64,000 nt of DNA. Origin: Thermoanaerobaculia bacterium. Lineage in GTDB: Bacteria > Acidobacteriota > Thermoanaerobaculia > UBA5066. This document shows, one piece after another, positions 17,358 through 26,260 of the stretch (position 1 is its first letter; every line of letters begins with the position of its first letter). The position numbers and the translations under genes were made by a program. Under the pieces are notes generated by a model. The model ran no database searches, had not been told where the DNA came from, and saw only the letters and a program-made list of their open reading frames with translations. The stretch lies in assembly GCA_022071945.1 (NCBI GenBank), contig JAJVIN010000046.1, forward strand, positions 144,884 to 208,883, read 5' to 3'.

Positions 17358-17815
17358 TCCGGAGCGGGAACCGGCGGCGCGTTCTTGCAGCTTACGCAGA
17401 TGCCCCGGATCTGGTGCGAATGAGAGGTCGGCTGAAAAGCGTAGCGCGCGCAGATCTCTTCCTGCAGGACCTCGATCTTGGGCTCGACGAACTCGATGAT
17501 CCGGCCGCAGGCCGTGCAGATGAGGTGGTCGTGGTGCTCGCCCTGCATCTGCCTTTCGTAGCGGTACTTTTCCTCGTTCAGCCGCACCCGGCCAACGAGG
17601 CCGCAGTCGTGCAGAAGATCCAGGGTCCGGTAGACGGTCGCGCGGCTGACCTTCTTTCCGCGTTCCCTCATCCGGCTGACGAGATCCTCCGCGTCAAAAT
17701 GGTGATGGGTGGAGAAGATCTCCTCGAAGAGCGCGGTGCGTTCGCGCGTCGTCTTCAACCCACGGCGCTTCAGAAACTCTGCAAAGACCCGCTTTTCTTC
17801 GTTCAGATCTGCCAC
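17354..17815 (-). CDS. Fur-family transcriptional regulator
   Basis: Metal-dependent repressor of the Fur/PerR/Zur superfamily, about 153 residues. An N-terminal winged helix (LKTTRERTALFEEIF, KVSRATVYRTLDLLHDCGLV) is followed by the dimerisation/metal domain: HHDHLICTACGRIIEFVEPKIE, with a Cys-x2-Cys pair and a second pair CVSCKN near the C terminus. HHFDAEDL is the family-typical His cluster. The start is taken as GTG at 17815 (VADLNEEKRVF), since the longer frame to ATG 17905 would overlap the divergent kinase gene and lacks a ribosome site. Fur versus PerR versus Zur cannot be decided. Its stop overlaps the photolyase ATG by 4 nt. Confidence 0.92.
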   Translation of the reverse strand: MADLNEEKRVFAEFLKRRGLKTTRERTALFEEIFSTHHHFDAEDLVSRMRERGKKVSRATVYRTLDLLHDCGLVGRVRLNEEKYRYERQMQGEHHDHLICTACGRIIEFVEPKIEVLQEEICARYAFQPTSHSHQIRGICVSCKNAPPVPAPE

Positions 17816-17863
17816 GGAAGAAAGATAACCCACCTTTCGTGACACCGGAACCCCTGTCCGTAT

Positions 17864-17891
17864 TTGGTCCCCCGGAGCTTCCACATAGAAT
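17864..17891 (+). promoter_or_regulatory. Promoter of TPR kinase; leaderless start predicted
   Basis: TTGGTC (17864-17869), 16-nt spacer, TAGAAT (17886-17891), then only 7 nt to the GTG at 17899. There is no Shine-Dalgarno, so the transcript probably begins at or next to the start codon. Confidence 0.55.
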
Positions 17892-17898
17892 TCGGTCC

Positions 17899-20097
17899 GT
17901 GGCATCTTCGGCCCAAGGCCCCTCGGGGACGGCCCCGAGAATAGACAACTACCTCCTCGAGAAGCGGATCGCGACGGGAGGGATGGCCGAGATCTTCCTG
18001 GCGACCGACCAGCGAACGGGCCGGCACGTCGCCCTGAAGAGAATCCTGCCGCACGTCTCGTCGGACCAGGATTTCCTGAACCGCTTCTTTCACGAGATCA
18101 GGATCCAGATCTCGCTCAAGCACCGCAACGTCGTGGAACTCCTCGACTGCTCGCCGAACATCACGAACGCCTACATCGTGATGGAGTACATCGACGGAGG
18201 CTCCCTGCAGGGCCTCATCGACGGGAGCGGCGCCTTTCCCTGGGAGATCGCCCTCTACTGCTGTGAGGAGGCCCTGAGGGGTCTCGGGACCGCCCACAAG
18301 AAGGGGATCGTCCACCGCGACGTCAAGCCGCAGAACATCATGTGGACGCGCGCGGGAGGGGTGAAGATCGCCGACTTCGGGATCAGCCAGGCCGAGCACC
18401 TGACCCGGCTGACCACGACCGGGATGGTCGTCGGGACCCCGTCCTTCATGTCTCCCGAGCAGGCCCGTGGCGAGACCCTTGATTCCCGCTCCGACATCTT
18501 CTCGATCGGCACGGTGCTCTACGTCCTCCTCACGGGGACGAACCCGTACACCGCCGACTCGGTCGCCGTCACGCTCCGGAGGATCGTCGACTTCGAGCCC
18601 GAACCCCCGGCTCTCGGCAACCCCACCCTCCCGCTGGCCGTCGATTCGGTCCTCAGAAAGATCTGGAGGAAGGACAGGGGCCAGCGCTTCGCCACCGCGG
18701 AGGAGGCTCTCGAGGCGCTGCGCGACGTGCGGCTGAAAGAAGGCTCGGACAACACGCCCGAGGAGTTCCGCAGGTTCTCCGCCGACCCGGCCGGCTACGT
18801 GTCGGCGCTGAATCGCAAGAGGATGGAGAAGTCGGCGCAGAAGGCCGAGGAGATGCTGTCCGATTCCTCCGCCTCGCCCGAGGAGGCGCTCTGGTTCGCG
18901 TTTCAGTCGGTGAGTGTCGCTCCCTCCGACCAGAAGGCCATGACACTCTTTCGGACTGCGGCGCAGCGTGCCGGCCAGCGGGAAAAGCCCGTGGAGAATC
19001 CGAGGATCCGGGACCTCGAGGAACAGGTCCGGCGCGATCCGGACAACGTCAACTTGCTCTTGCAGCTCGCGAAGCTCTACCGGCTCGAGCGCGACATCCT
19101 GGGCGTGATGAAGCTCTACTACAGGCTCAAGCACCTGGCACCGGCGGACGTCTACACGCAGAACCAGATCGCCGGGCTCGTCACGAGCCAGCAGCGTCCC
19201 GCGGCCGTTGCGGCCACCTCGATGTCGAAGACGGCGGCCGTGGCCCCTCGCACCGTCGCCGCGACCCCCGCGCTCGTGACGGTTCGGCCGGGAGCCGGGG
19301 AGGAGGAAGAGGGCTCGGGCAAGAGCGTCTGGATCGTCGCGGCCCTGGTCGTCGTCTTGATCGGCATCGGCTTCTGGTGGGTCAAGGGGCCCGCGCGGCA
19401 GCTGACGCAGTCGGGACCCCTGCCGGAAGGCCTCGTCTCGTCCCTGAAGGAAACGCCCGCGCCGGGCTTCACCCCCGTTCCGGGCGGCCGCTTCAACACC
19501 GCCGAGATCAGGACCCAGAAGGTCCTCGAGAAGGGAGCCCTCGTCGAGAAGGAATCCGGCATGACCAAGGCGCTGGCCTTCTACCAGGCGGCTCTGGCCA
19601 AGGCGGAGTTCCCGGCGGAGAAGACCATCATCCTCCTGACGATCAGCGAGACAGCCGTGAAAGCTGGCGACCTCCAGCTCGCTCTGCGATCGGCGGAGGA
19701 GATCATCCGGACGGACCCCGACAACCGGACGAGGGCCGTCATCATCAAGGCCGACATCCTGGAGCGAACGGGCGAAGGAGCGGCCGCCAGGCGCATTCAC
19801 GAGGAGATGTCCAAGAGCGCGGATCCGGCCGCCTACTCGTGGGCGACCCTCAAGCTGGCCATGGCCGCCGACCACGGAGGGGACTCGATGAGGTCCCTGA
19901 CTCTCTACGAGGAGCTGATCGCCAGGACTCCGGACCGGCCAGAGGCCAACGCCGCCCGGCTCGGAGCCGCCGCGCTCTACCGGGCCGCGGGCAGGAAGGG
20001 AGACGCGCGGCGTCTCTACGAGGATGTGAAGCGCCGCTCGACGCCGGGCAGTGACTTCGAGAAGAGCGCCGAGGCCGGCCTGAAGACCGTCGAGTAG
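17899..20097 (+). CDS. Membrane-anchored Ser/Thr protein kinase with periplasmic TPR-like domain
   Basis: PknB-type kinase, about 732 residues from GTG 17899. The kinase domain (about 15-275) has the Gly-rich loop (KRIATGGMAEIFLA), VAIK-type lysine (VALKRILPH), HRD (GIVHRDVKPQN), DFG (IADFGIS) and activation segment (GTPSFMSPEQARG). A single transmembrane helix lies at about 477-497 (VWIVAALVVVLIGIGFWWV). Helical repeats on both sides (REKPVENPRIRDLEEQVRRD... and the C-terminal half) look like tetratricopeptide repeats. Start chosen by the TAGAAT box 7 nt upstream; the frame extends to 17839 but that would overlap the Fur promoter region. Substrates are unknown. Confidence 0.9.
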   Translation: MASSAQGPSGTAPRIDNYLLEKRIATGGMAEIFLATDQRTGRHVALKRILPHVSSDQDFLNRFFHEIRIQISLKHRNVVELLDCSPNITNAYIVMEYIDGGSLQGLIDGSGAFPWEIALYCCEEALRGLGTAHKKGIVHRDVKPQNIMWTRAGGVKIADFGISQAEHLTRLTTTGMVVGTPSFMSPEQARGETLDSRSDIFSIGTVLYVLLTGTNPYTADSVAVTLRRIVDFEPEPPALGNPTLPLAVDSVLRKIWRKDRGQRFATAEEALEALRDVRLKEGSDNTPEEFRRFSADPAGYVSALNRKRMEKSAQKAEEMLSDSSASPEEALWFAFQSVSVAPSDQKAMTLFRTAAQRAGQREKPVENPRIRDLEEQVRRDPDNVNLLLQLAKLYRLERDILGVMKLYYRLKHLAPADVYTQNQIAGLVTSQQRPAAVAATSMSKTAAVAPRTVAATPALVTVRPGAGEEEEGSGKSVWIVAALVVVLIGIGFWWVKGPARQLTQSGPLPEGLVSSLKETPAPGFTPVPGGRFNTAEIRTQKVLEKGALVEKESGMTKALAFYQAALAKAEFPAEKTIILLTISETAVKAGDLQLALRSAEEIIRTDPDNRTRAVIIKADILERTGEGAAARRIHEEMSKSADPAAYSWATLKLAMAADHGGDSMRSLTLYEELIARTPDRPEANAARLGAAALYRAAGRKGDARRLYEDVKRRSTPGSDFEKSAEAGLKTVE

Positions 20098-20112
20098 CCG
20101 GCTCTCACCCCG

Positions 20113-20472
20113 TCAGCGGGCTCCCGGAAGCAGGAAGGAAAGGACCGTCGAAACGATCGAAACGACCAGAGCCCCCAGAAAGGCCGGCCAGAACCCGGCG
20201 ACCGAGAACTCGACCCCGAGTCCCCGGCCGAGCCAGGCGCTCAGCCAGAGCATCAGGGCATTCAACACCAGGGTGAAAAGCCCCAGGGTGAGCAGAATGA
20301 CGGGGCAGCTCAGGAGTTTCAGGACAGGCCGGATCAGGGCGTTGACGAGCCCGAAGATGACGGCCATCAGCAGAAGGGACCCGGGCCCGCCAGCCCGGAT
20401 ACCCGGAATGAACTCCGCGGCCGCCCAGAGCGCCACCGCGTTGATGACGAGCTTGACGAGAAGGTGAACCAT
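20113..20472 (-). CDS. Phage holin family 4 (Phage_holin_4_2) membrane protein
   Basis: About 119-residue four-helix membrane protein common in non-phage chromosomal contexts. The family pattern is visible: LLVKLVINAVALWAAAEFIPGI, LLMAVIFGLVNALIRPVLKLLSCPV, LGLFTLVLNALMLWLSAWL, FWPAFLGALVVSIVSTVLSFLL. Despite the name, most chromosomal members have no shown lytic role. Start at 20472 supported by GGAGG 6 nt upstream; a longer frame to 20523 lacks one. Convergent with the upstream kinase gene, only 15 nt apart. Confidence 0.85.
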   Translation of the reverse strand: MVHLLVKLVINAVALWAAAEFIPGIRAGGPGSLLLMAVIFGLVNALIRPVLKLLSCPVILLTLGLFTLVLNALMLWLSAWLGRGLGVEFSVAGFWPAFLGALVVSIVSTVLSFLLPGAR

Positions 20473-20582
20473 CGTCGGCCTCCGGGTCCGGCCAGCCGGA
20501 TCCCGGAGAACATTCTGAACCACGTCCGCCGGGATCGCGCCGGGTGCGGCTCGCTGTGGACCATTAGAGAAAGGGGTTTGAC

Positions 20583-21017
20583 ATGTCCGACCGCAAGTAC
20601 CGGCAGAAGGGCTACCAGGATTCGTCCGGAGCCGGGCCTCGCCCCTCGGGGGGCGGCTTTTCGGACGCGCCGCGGCGCATCGAGGGCGCTCCGAGAGGGC
20701 GTGGAGCGGAACGAAACCGCGAAGAGGTCTTCAGGTGCAAGCTCTGCGGCGAGCTCGCCGCGCCCGATTTCGCTCCGAGCGCGGAGTGCAACAAGTGCAA
20801 GGCCCCCCTGCACGCCTGCAACCAGTGCAAGTTCTTCGACACCTCGGCCCGGTTCCAGTGCCGCCAGCCGCTCCAGGCGCCGTTCGAGTCGAAGACCAAG
20901 AAGAACGACTGCTTCCTCTTCGAGCCCGCCACCATGCTGGACCTGACCGGGAAGAAGGCCACGGCGGCCACCCCGGACGACGCCCGGGCGGCCTTCGACA
21001 GGCTCTTCAAGAAGTAG
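20583..21017 (+). CDS. Small Cys-rich zinc-ribbon-like protein, uncharacterised
   Basis: 144 residues, not recognised as a named family. An N-terminal basic, disordered part (SDRKYRQKGYQDSSG...RGRGAERN) precedes a cysteine module: FRCKLCGEL, ECNKCKAPLHACNQCKFFD, RFQCRQP and KKNDCFLFEP, nine Cys in all and enough for two zinc knuckles. The C-terminal tail is DDARAAFDRLFKK, a short amphipathic helix. Preceded by GAAAGGGG about 7 nt before ATG. Possibly a nucleic-acid or protein adaptor; no function is claimed. Confidence 0.75.
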   Translation: MSDRKYRQKGYQDSSGAGPRPSGGGFSDAPRRIEGAPRGRGAERNREEVFRCKLCGELAAPDFAPSAECNKCKAPLHACNQCKFFDTSARFQCRQPLQAPFESKTKKNDCFLFEPATMLDLTGKKATAATPDDARAAFDRLFKK

Positions 21018-21210
21018 ACGCCCCCGCCGCCCCTTGCCGGGGCCCATCGCGGACGGAGCCCGTTACCAACGGGGCCCGCAGCATGCCGCGCCTGTTGCGT
21101 GAGGCCGCAACGTTCGCCCGCTATGTGTGGCCGTGGCCAGCGGCACCCGCGCCCAGCGCGGTCTCGCCGGCCGAGAGCGAGGGGAGAAGGGTCCAGCGCC
21201 GCTCGAAACC

Positions 21211-22461
21211 CTACTCGTCCTGCTCGAAACGGAACGTGTAGATCCCCATCCGGAGCTCGTCTCCCGACTTGAGCTTTCTCTGAGGGCTTCTCTCGCCATT
21301 CACCCAGGTGCCGTTGGTCGAGTTCAGATCGGCGACCCTCCAGCCGCGCGAATCCTGCGAGATCTGGGCATGTTGCTTGGAGATCGAAAGATCGGGCAGG
21401 ACGAGGTCGTTGGAGTTGGCGCGCCCGACCGTCATGACGGGGTTGGAGAGGAGGAAGGGGCCGATCGCCCTGGCGGGGTCGGAGACTCCGAGGAGCCGGG
21501 CGGGCAGCCGCCGGCCGAAGATCCGCTGCGAGGAGGTGGCGTCCCCGCTCGTGAAGAGCCGAACGTCCGAGCGCTCCGCCTCGGCCTCCTCTGGGGCCGG
21601 GCGCTCGCGCTCGGGCTGATGGGCCGTTCTGCCGGTCACGAGCTCGGCGAGAGCCGGCATCGCGGCCGTCTCTCCCGTGCGGATGGCGATCATGGTCTTC
21701 TCGGTCTCTAGCGGATCGCGCTCGTGGATCAGGATCAGCCGGGCCATTTGCAAGCGCTGCAGGATTTTCCAGGTCGTCAGCTCCGACTCCGCGGGCGACA
21801 GGTCGAGGAGATCCCCGAGTGTCCGCTTCCCGTTGATGAGGGAGATGACGCCCCATTCAGCCGGTGTCAGGACGACCTGTTGCTCGAGCATTCCGGTCGC
21901 GCAGACGAGGGTGACGGCCATGTCCCTGTCGATGTGGACTTCCTGCTCGAACCGCATCGCCTCGTCGTGCCGGCGAACACCCTCGAGGATCAAGTTCTGG
22001 ATCCCGATGCGAAGCTCGACGAAGGTCTCGGAGGGGAGGCGGTCCCTGATGAAGCGGAACTTCCCGTCCCGCCAGCGGAGGGCCTCGAAGGCGATCTCGC
22101 CGCAGAGGATCTTCTGGAAGTTACAGACCTCCTCCTCGGAGACGATGCCCGTCGAGACGAGAAGCTCGAGGAAGGTCGTGTTCTCGGCGCGGGAACGTGC
22201 GATGAGGCGGGCCGCCAGGGTCTCGGTCAGGATTCCGCGCGCGACGAGAAAGTCCTGCAAGCGGAACCGGCGGAGCGTGGAGATCGCATGGATGACCTCT
22301 CCGTCACGGAGGAAGATGTCGACGTTGCCGGCCTTCGACTCGACCTCGAGCGCACCGGTCTTGAGACCCATGTTGAGGAAAGTGAGGACGTCTCCGACTG
22401 GAAAGTCGGCAAGCTGCCCGGCCAGGCAAAATGAGCCGGGTCCTGGGGGAGCCGAGGTCAT
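21211..22461 (-). CDS. DUF4388 (PATAN-like) and FHA domain signalling protein
   Basis: About 416 residues. The N-terminal DUF4388 domain (LAGQLADFPVGDVLTFLNMGLKTGALEV, FLRDGEVIHAIS) is common in deltaproteobacterial and acidobacterial regulatory proteins. A central helical region follows (LTPAEWGVISLINGKRTLGDLLDLSPA, a winged-helix-like DUF4388 companion). The C-terminal FHA domain recognises phosphothreonine: VMTVGRANSNDLVLPDLSISKQHAQI and DLNSTNGTWVNG contain the conserved Arg, Ser, His and Asn residues. Likely partner of Ser/Thr kinases such as those at 17.9 and 38.2 kb; this is inference. ATG at 22461 sits 9 nt after GGAGG. A possible -10 (TATTCT, 22514-22519) lies upstream. Confidence 0.88.
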   Translation of the reverse strand: MTSAPPGPGSFCLAGQLADFPVGDVLTFLNMGLKTGALEVESKAGNVDIFLRDGEVIHAISTLRRFRLQDFLVARGILTETLAARLIARSRAENTTFLELLVSTGIVSEEEVCNFQKILCGEIAFEALRWRDGKFRFIRDRLPSETFVELRIGIQNLILEGVRRHDEAMRFEQEVHIDRDMAVTLVCATGMLEQQVVLTPAEWGVISLINGKRTLGDLLDLSPAESELTTWKILQRLQMARLILIHERDPLETEKTMIAIRTGETAAMPALAELVTGRTAHQPERERPAPEEAEAERSDVRLFTSGDATSSQRIFGRRLPARLLGVSDPARAIGPFLLSNPVMTVGRANSNDLVLPDLSISKQHAQISQDSRGWRVADLNSTNGTWVNGERSPQRKLKSGDELRMGIYTFRFEQDE

Positions 22462-22625
22462 GCGCACCCACCTCCGCCGTCGAGACGATGAAACGCTCCG
22501 GGGCCGATGGAAAAGAATACCCCACCTGGCGCCCGCCTTGACACATCTCCGGGGCGGCAGGTCCCGGGAGCGGCCCTCGGGAAGGACCCTGAGAGCCGTC
22601 CCGGCACGCTTTCATCCCGGGAGAA

Positions 22626-25535
22626 TCAGGAGCAGCCGCTCGTGGCGCCGCAGCTGAGGCACTTGTAGCAGCTGCCCCCCCGCACCATGATCGCCCCGCA
22701 CTCGTGGCAACTCGGAGCGTCGGCCGTGTTCTGGAAAGGCAGGAGCGTAGCGGTCCCGCCGCCCGTGGAGGGAGCGACGAACCCGATCGACCGGCTCCCC
22801 GCGGGCTTCCCCGCCGAGGCCTGGGGCACGCCTGCCGAAGGGCTCGCGGCCGCCGGCGGGGTCGCGGCCGCCGTGGCCAAAACACCGCCTCCCCCCGCCG
22901 TCCCCTCGTCTGTCAGAGACGCCGCCCCGGATCGAGACTCCCTGGAGATGATGCCGAGGCGCTCTTTCGTCTCGGCCGGCAGGAACTTGGACGCAAGCCA
23001 CCGGAAGATGTAATCGACGAGGCTCTTGGCGATCGGAATCTCGGGGTTCTTCGTCCAGCCAGCGGGCTCGAATCTCGTGTGGCTGAACTTCTCGACGAGG
23101 GTCTCGAGGGGAACGCCGTACTGCAGGGTCAAGGAGATGGCCGTGGCGAAGGAGTCCATCAGGCCGGAGATCGTCGAGCCTTCCTTGGCCATCACGAGGA
23201 AGATCTCGCCCGGTGTTCCGTCCTCGTAGAGCCCGACGGTGACGTAGCCCTCGTGGCCGCCAACCGAGAATTTGTGGGTGATCGCCTGCCTCTCGTCCGG
23301 CAGCTTCCGGCGCCGCGGAGCCTCCACGGCGGGCGCGGCCGGGAGGATTTCGATCTCGCGCTTGCGTCCCCCCTTCACCGCGTCGTCGGTCTTCGAGGCG
23401 GCCGTGTTCAGAGGCTGCGTCCTCTTGCAGCCGTCCCGGTAGATCGCCACCGCCTTCAACCCGAGCCTCCAGCCTTCCAGGTAGACGTTCTCGATGTCCT
23501 CCACGGTTGCGTCGGTCGGGAGATTGACGGTCTTCGAGATGGCGCCGGAGAGGAAGGGCTGGACGGCGGCCATCATCCGGACGTGCCCCATGGGAGCGAT
23601 CGTGCGAGTCCCGTTGACGGCCTTGAAGGCGCAGTCGAAGACGGCCAGGTGCTCGGGCGCGAGAAACGGGGCGCCCTCGATCATGCCGGTCCTGTCGACA
23701 TAGGCGACGATCTCGTTCGTCTCGGTCTCGCTGTACCCGAGTCGCTTGAGAGCGTGCGGGACCGTCTGGTTGACGATCTTGATGGTTCCGCCGCCGACGA
23801 GCTTCTTGTACTTGACGAGGGCGAGGTCCGGCTCGACGCCCGTCGTGTCGCAGTCCATCATGAACCCGATCGTTCCCGTCGGGGCCAGGACGGTGGCCTG
23901 GGCATTTCTGAAGCCGTGGTGGCGCCCCGACTCCAGAGTCACGTCCCACACTCCGCGCTGCGACTCAAAGAGATCCCTGGGGACTCCGGGCCTCGGAATC
24001 CTGTAGGCGGCATCCCGGTGCATCTCGATGACGCCGAGGAAGGCCTCGCGGTTCGGGGGATAGCCTCCGAACGGACCCTTCTCGGCCGCGATCTTCGACG
24101 AGGCCAGGAAGGCCTCGCCGTGCATCAGGCTCGTGATGGCGGCCGCGTAGTTGCGCCCCTCGTCGCTATCGTAGGGCAGGCCCTGGTACATCAGGAGCGC
24201 GCCGAGGTTGGCGTAGCCGAGCCCGATCGGACGGAAGTGGTGAGAGTTCTTTTCGATCGCCGGCGTGGGGTACGACGACTCGTCGACGAGGATCTCCTGC
24301 GCCAGGAAGACGATCTCCACCGCGTGCCGGAATCGCTCGACCTCGAAGCCGCCATCCTCCCGGACGAACTTCATCAGGTTCAAGGACGCGAGATTGCAGG
24401 CCGAATCGTCGATGAACATGTACTCGGAACAGGGGTTGGACGCGTTGATGCGGTGGGTCGCCTTGCAGGGGTTCCACTTGTTGATCGTGGTGTCGTACTG
24501 CATCCCGGGATCCCCGCAGACCCACGCCGCGTCGGCCATCTTCCGAAAGAGCGTCCGCGCGTCGAACGTCCGGACCGGCACTCCGCTCGTGACCGCCCGG
24601 GCCATGTGCGGACCGCCCGCCTCCACCGCCCTCATGAACTCGTCCGTCACCCGGACCGAGTGGTTGGCGTTCTGGAACGCGATGTTGCTGTAGACCTCCC
24701 CGTTGAAGGAGCCGTCCCATCCGGCGTCGATCAGATCCCAGGCCTTGCGCTCCTCCTTCTCCTTGCAGACGATGAACTCCTCGATGTCCGGGTGGTCCAC
24801 GTTGAGGATCACCATCTTGGCGGCGCGGCGCGTCTTGCCCCCCGACTTGATCGCCCCGGCGAAGCTGTCGAAGCCCTTCATGAATGACACCGGTCCCGAC
24901 GCGATGCCGCCGGAGGAGAGCGACTCGAACGAGGACCTCAGGCTCGAGAGATTCGACCCCGTCCCCGATCCGTACTTGAAGAGCATCCCCTCCGTCTTGG
25001 CGAGATCGAGAATGGACCCCATCGAGTCGCCGACCGAGTTGATGAAGCATGCGGAAGCCTGCGGGCGCGCCTCGATCCCGACGTTGAACCAGACCGGCGA
25101 ATTGAAGCTCGCCACCTGGTTGACCAGGATCGCCGTCAACTCGTCCCTGAAGATGTCCCGGTCGGCCGCCGACCTGAAATACCCGTCCTTCTCGCCCCAC
25201 GCCGTGATCGCCTCGACGACCCGGCCGATCAACTGCCTGACCGAACGCTCCCGCTCTTCCGTCCCCGGCTTTCCGTGAAAGTACTTCTGGGCCACGATGT
25301 TCGTCGCCGTCATCGACCACGACTTCGGGACCTCGACATCCTTCTGCTCGAAGAACACTTCTCCCTTTTCGTTCGTGATCGCTGCGGTTCTCAGTTCCCA
25401 CTCGACCGCATCGAAGGGCGCGGTCACGCCATCGCTGAACAGCCGCTTGAATGTGAGACCCGGCCCACGCTTCTGGGAGACGGTTCCAGTGGTTTCGAGG
25501 GACGGGGAGACCTGAGACTGTTCGACGGCACTCAT
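22626..25535 (-). CDS. nrdJ: Vitamin B12-dependent (class II) ribonucleotide reductase
   Basis: Adenosylcobalamin-dependent reduction of ribonucleotides to deoxyribonucleotides in the cytoplasm, oxygen-independent. About 969 residues. Family blocks: QKYFHGKPGTEERERSVRQLI, SFNSPVWFNVG, ACFINSVGDSMGSILDLAKTEGMLFKYGSG, NPCSEYMFIDDSACNLASLNL, and LAPTGTIGFMMDCDTTGVEPD. A C-terminal TSCPD-like domain (HKFSVGGHEGYVTVGLYEDG) and a terminal zinc finger (CHECGAIMVRGGSCYKCLSCGATSGCS, split over two Cys pairs) complete it. Start at 25535 supported by AAAAGGAG 9 nt upstream. A good promoter (25575-25603) lies just before; no cobalamin riboswitch is recognisable in the short leader. Confidence 0.95.
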   Translation of the reverse strand: MSAVEQSQVSPSLETTGTVSQKRGPGLTFKRLFSDGVTAPFDAVEWELRTAAITNEKGEVFFEQKDVEVPKSWSMTATNIVAQKYFHGKPGTEERERSVRQLIGRVVEAITAWGEKDGYFRSAADRDIFRDELTAILVNQVASFNSPVWFNVGIEARPQASACFINSVGDSMGSILDLAKTEGMLFKYGSGTGSNLSSLRSSFESLSSGGIASGPVSFMKGFDSFAGAIKSGGKTRRAAKMVILNVDHPDIEEFIVCKEKEERKAWDLIDAGWDGSFNGEVYSNIAFQNANHSVRVTDEFMRAVEAGGPHMARAVTSGVPVRTFDARTLFRKMADAAWVCGDPGMQYDTTINKWNPCKATHRINASNPCSEYMFIDDSACNLASLNLMKFVREDGGFEVERFRHAVEIVFLAQEILVDESSYPTPAIEKNSHHFRPIGLGYANLGALLMYQGLPYDSDEGRNYAAAITSLMHGEAFLASSKIAAEKGPFGGYPPNREAFLGVIEMHRDAAYRIPRPGVPRDLFESQRGVWDVTLESGRHHGFRNAQATVLAPTGTIGFMMDCDTTGVEPDLALVKYKKLVGGGTIKIVNQTVPHALKRLGYSETETNEIVAYVDRTGMIEGAPFLAPEHLAVFDCAFKAVNGTRTIAPMGHVRMMAAVQPFLSGAISKTVNLPTDATVEDIENVYLEGWRLGLKAVAIYRDGCKRTQPLNTAASKTDDAVKGGRKREIEILPAAPAVEAPRRRKLPDERQAITHKFSVGGHEGYVTVGLYEDGTPGEIFLVMAKEGSTISGLMDSFATAISLTLQYGVPLETLVEKFSHTRFEPAGWTKNPEIPIAKSLVDYIFRWLASKFLPAETKERLGIISRESRSGAASLTDEGTAGGGGVLATAAATPPAAASPSAGVPQASAGKPAGSRSIGFVAPSTGGGTATLLPFQNTADAPSCHECGAIMVRGGSCYKCLSCGATSGCS

Positions 25536-25574
25536 CGGGTTGGGCTCCTTTTCATGAGGTGAAAGCGGGTGGGA

Positions 25575-25603
25575 ATAGTAGTGACCCTGGCTCGCGATTT
25601 CAA
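25575..25603 (-). promoter_or_regulatory. nrdJ promoter
   Basis: On the minus strand TTGAAA (25603-25598), 17-nt spacer, TACTAT (25580-25575), about 40 nt before the nrdJ ATG: a near-consensus sigma-70-type promoter with a leader long enough for the AAGGAG ribosome site. Confidence 0.7.
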
Positions 25604-25711
25604 CCCCTTGACACACAATTCCTGGGGGCCTCAGGGCCTCGAGACCACAAGATACTGTAGAAGAGCTGTTTAGCTGCACCACCTTTTTTCGGGCCCCCCG
25701 TGCCGCGGTTC

Positions 25712-25741
25712 TTGACACGTCGTCTCAACACCAGAGAGAAT
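25712..25741 (+). promoter_or_regulatory. Candidate erpA-like gene promoter
   Basis: TTGACA (25712-25717), 18-nt spacer, GAGAAT (25736-25741), 48 nt before the ATG at 25790. Perfect -35, weaker -10. Confidence 0.5.
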
Positions 25742-25789
25742 CCAGGAGACGCTTCGGGCTCGTACCGGAGCCCACAGGAGGTTCTCTCG

Positions 25790-26164
25790 ATGTCCACGTC
25801 TCTCCCCGAAATCGGCACGGCCCCGGCTGCCTCTGGCGAATTCGCGCTCTCGCTCACGGACCGGGCCGTGGACAAGGTGAAGGACTTCGCGTCCAAGATG
25901 CCGGAGGCGAATGGGAAGGCTCTTCGAGTCTTCATCCAGGGAGGCGGCTGCTCGGGCTTTCAGTACGGCTTCACCTTCGACGACCAGAAGCCCAACGATT
26001 TCGTCCTGGCGATCAAGGACATCTCCGTCCTCGTCGACCGGATGAGCGCGACGAAGCTCCACGGGGCCACGGTGGACTGGCTGGAAGACTTCCGGGGCGC
26101 CGGTTTCTCTGTGGAGAACCCCAACGCCACCGGCGGATGCGGCTGCGGCAAGAGCTTCAGCTGA
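25790..26164 (+). CDS. erpA: HesB/IscA-family iron-sulfur cluster insertion protein (ErpA-like)
   Basis: 124-residue A-type carrier that accepts Fe-S clusters and passes them to apo-enzymes. The three conserved Cys are present: one in FIQGGGCSGFQYGFTFDD and two in the C-terminal GGCGCGKSFS. ALSLTDRAVDKVKDF is the usual start of the domain. An N-terminal extension of about 20 residues (STSLPEIGTAPAASG) is not typical. Start supported by CAGGAGG 7 nt upstream. A strong intrinsic terminator follows. ErpA versus IscA versus SufA naming is by similarity only. SufT is encoded 1.3 kb downstream. Confidence 0.88.
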   Translation: MSTSLPEIGTAPAASGEFALSLTDRAVDKVKDFASKMPEANGKALRVFIQGGGCSGFQYGFTFDDQKPNDFVLAIKDISVLVDRMSATKLHGATVDWLEDFRGAGFSVENPNATGGCGCGKSFS

Positions 26165-26188
26165 GATTCCACCCACGGATCCTGACTC

Positions 26189-26215
26189 GGCCCTGGGCTT
26201 GCCCGGGGCCTTTTT
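26189..26215 (+). terminator. Intrinsic terminator after erpA-like gene
   Basis: GGCCCTGGG (26189-26197), loop cttg, CCCGGGGCC (26202-26210) with one G-T pair, followed by TTTTT: a classical Rho-independent terminator. Confidence 0.85.
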
Positions 26216-26245
26216 GCTTTGGGGTCAGCCCCGTGCGATTGACGC

Positions 26246-26251
26246 TATAGT
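26246..26251 (+). promoter_or_regulatory. -10 box for MFS gene; leaderless start predicted
   Basis: TATAGT ends 9 nt before the GTG at 26261; no Shine-Dalgarno between them. It lies just beyond the erpA terminator, as expected for an independent promoter. Confidence 0.5.
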
Positions 26252-26260
26252 GCCCCGTTC

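Noticed and set aside
21058..21111. Small hairpins (CCCGTT/AACGGG and GTTGCG/CGCAAC) between convergent genes
   Set aside because: Six-base stems without T tracts are expected by chance at this GC content; not called as terminators.
25608..25613. TTGACA on the plus strand upstream of the erpA-like gene
   Set aside because: No -10 at 16-18 nt; the TTGACA at 25712 is better placed.
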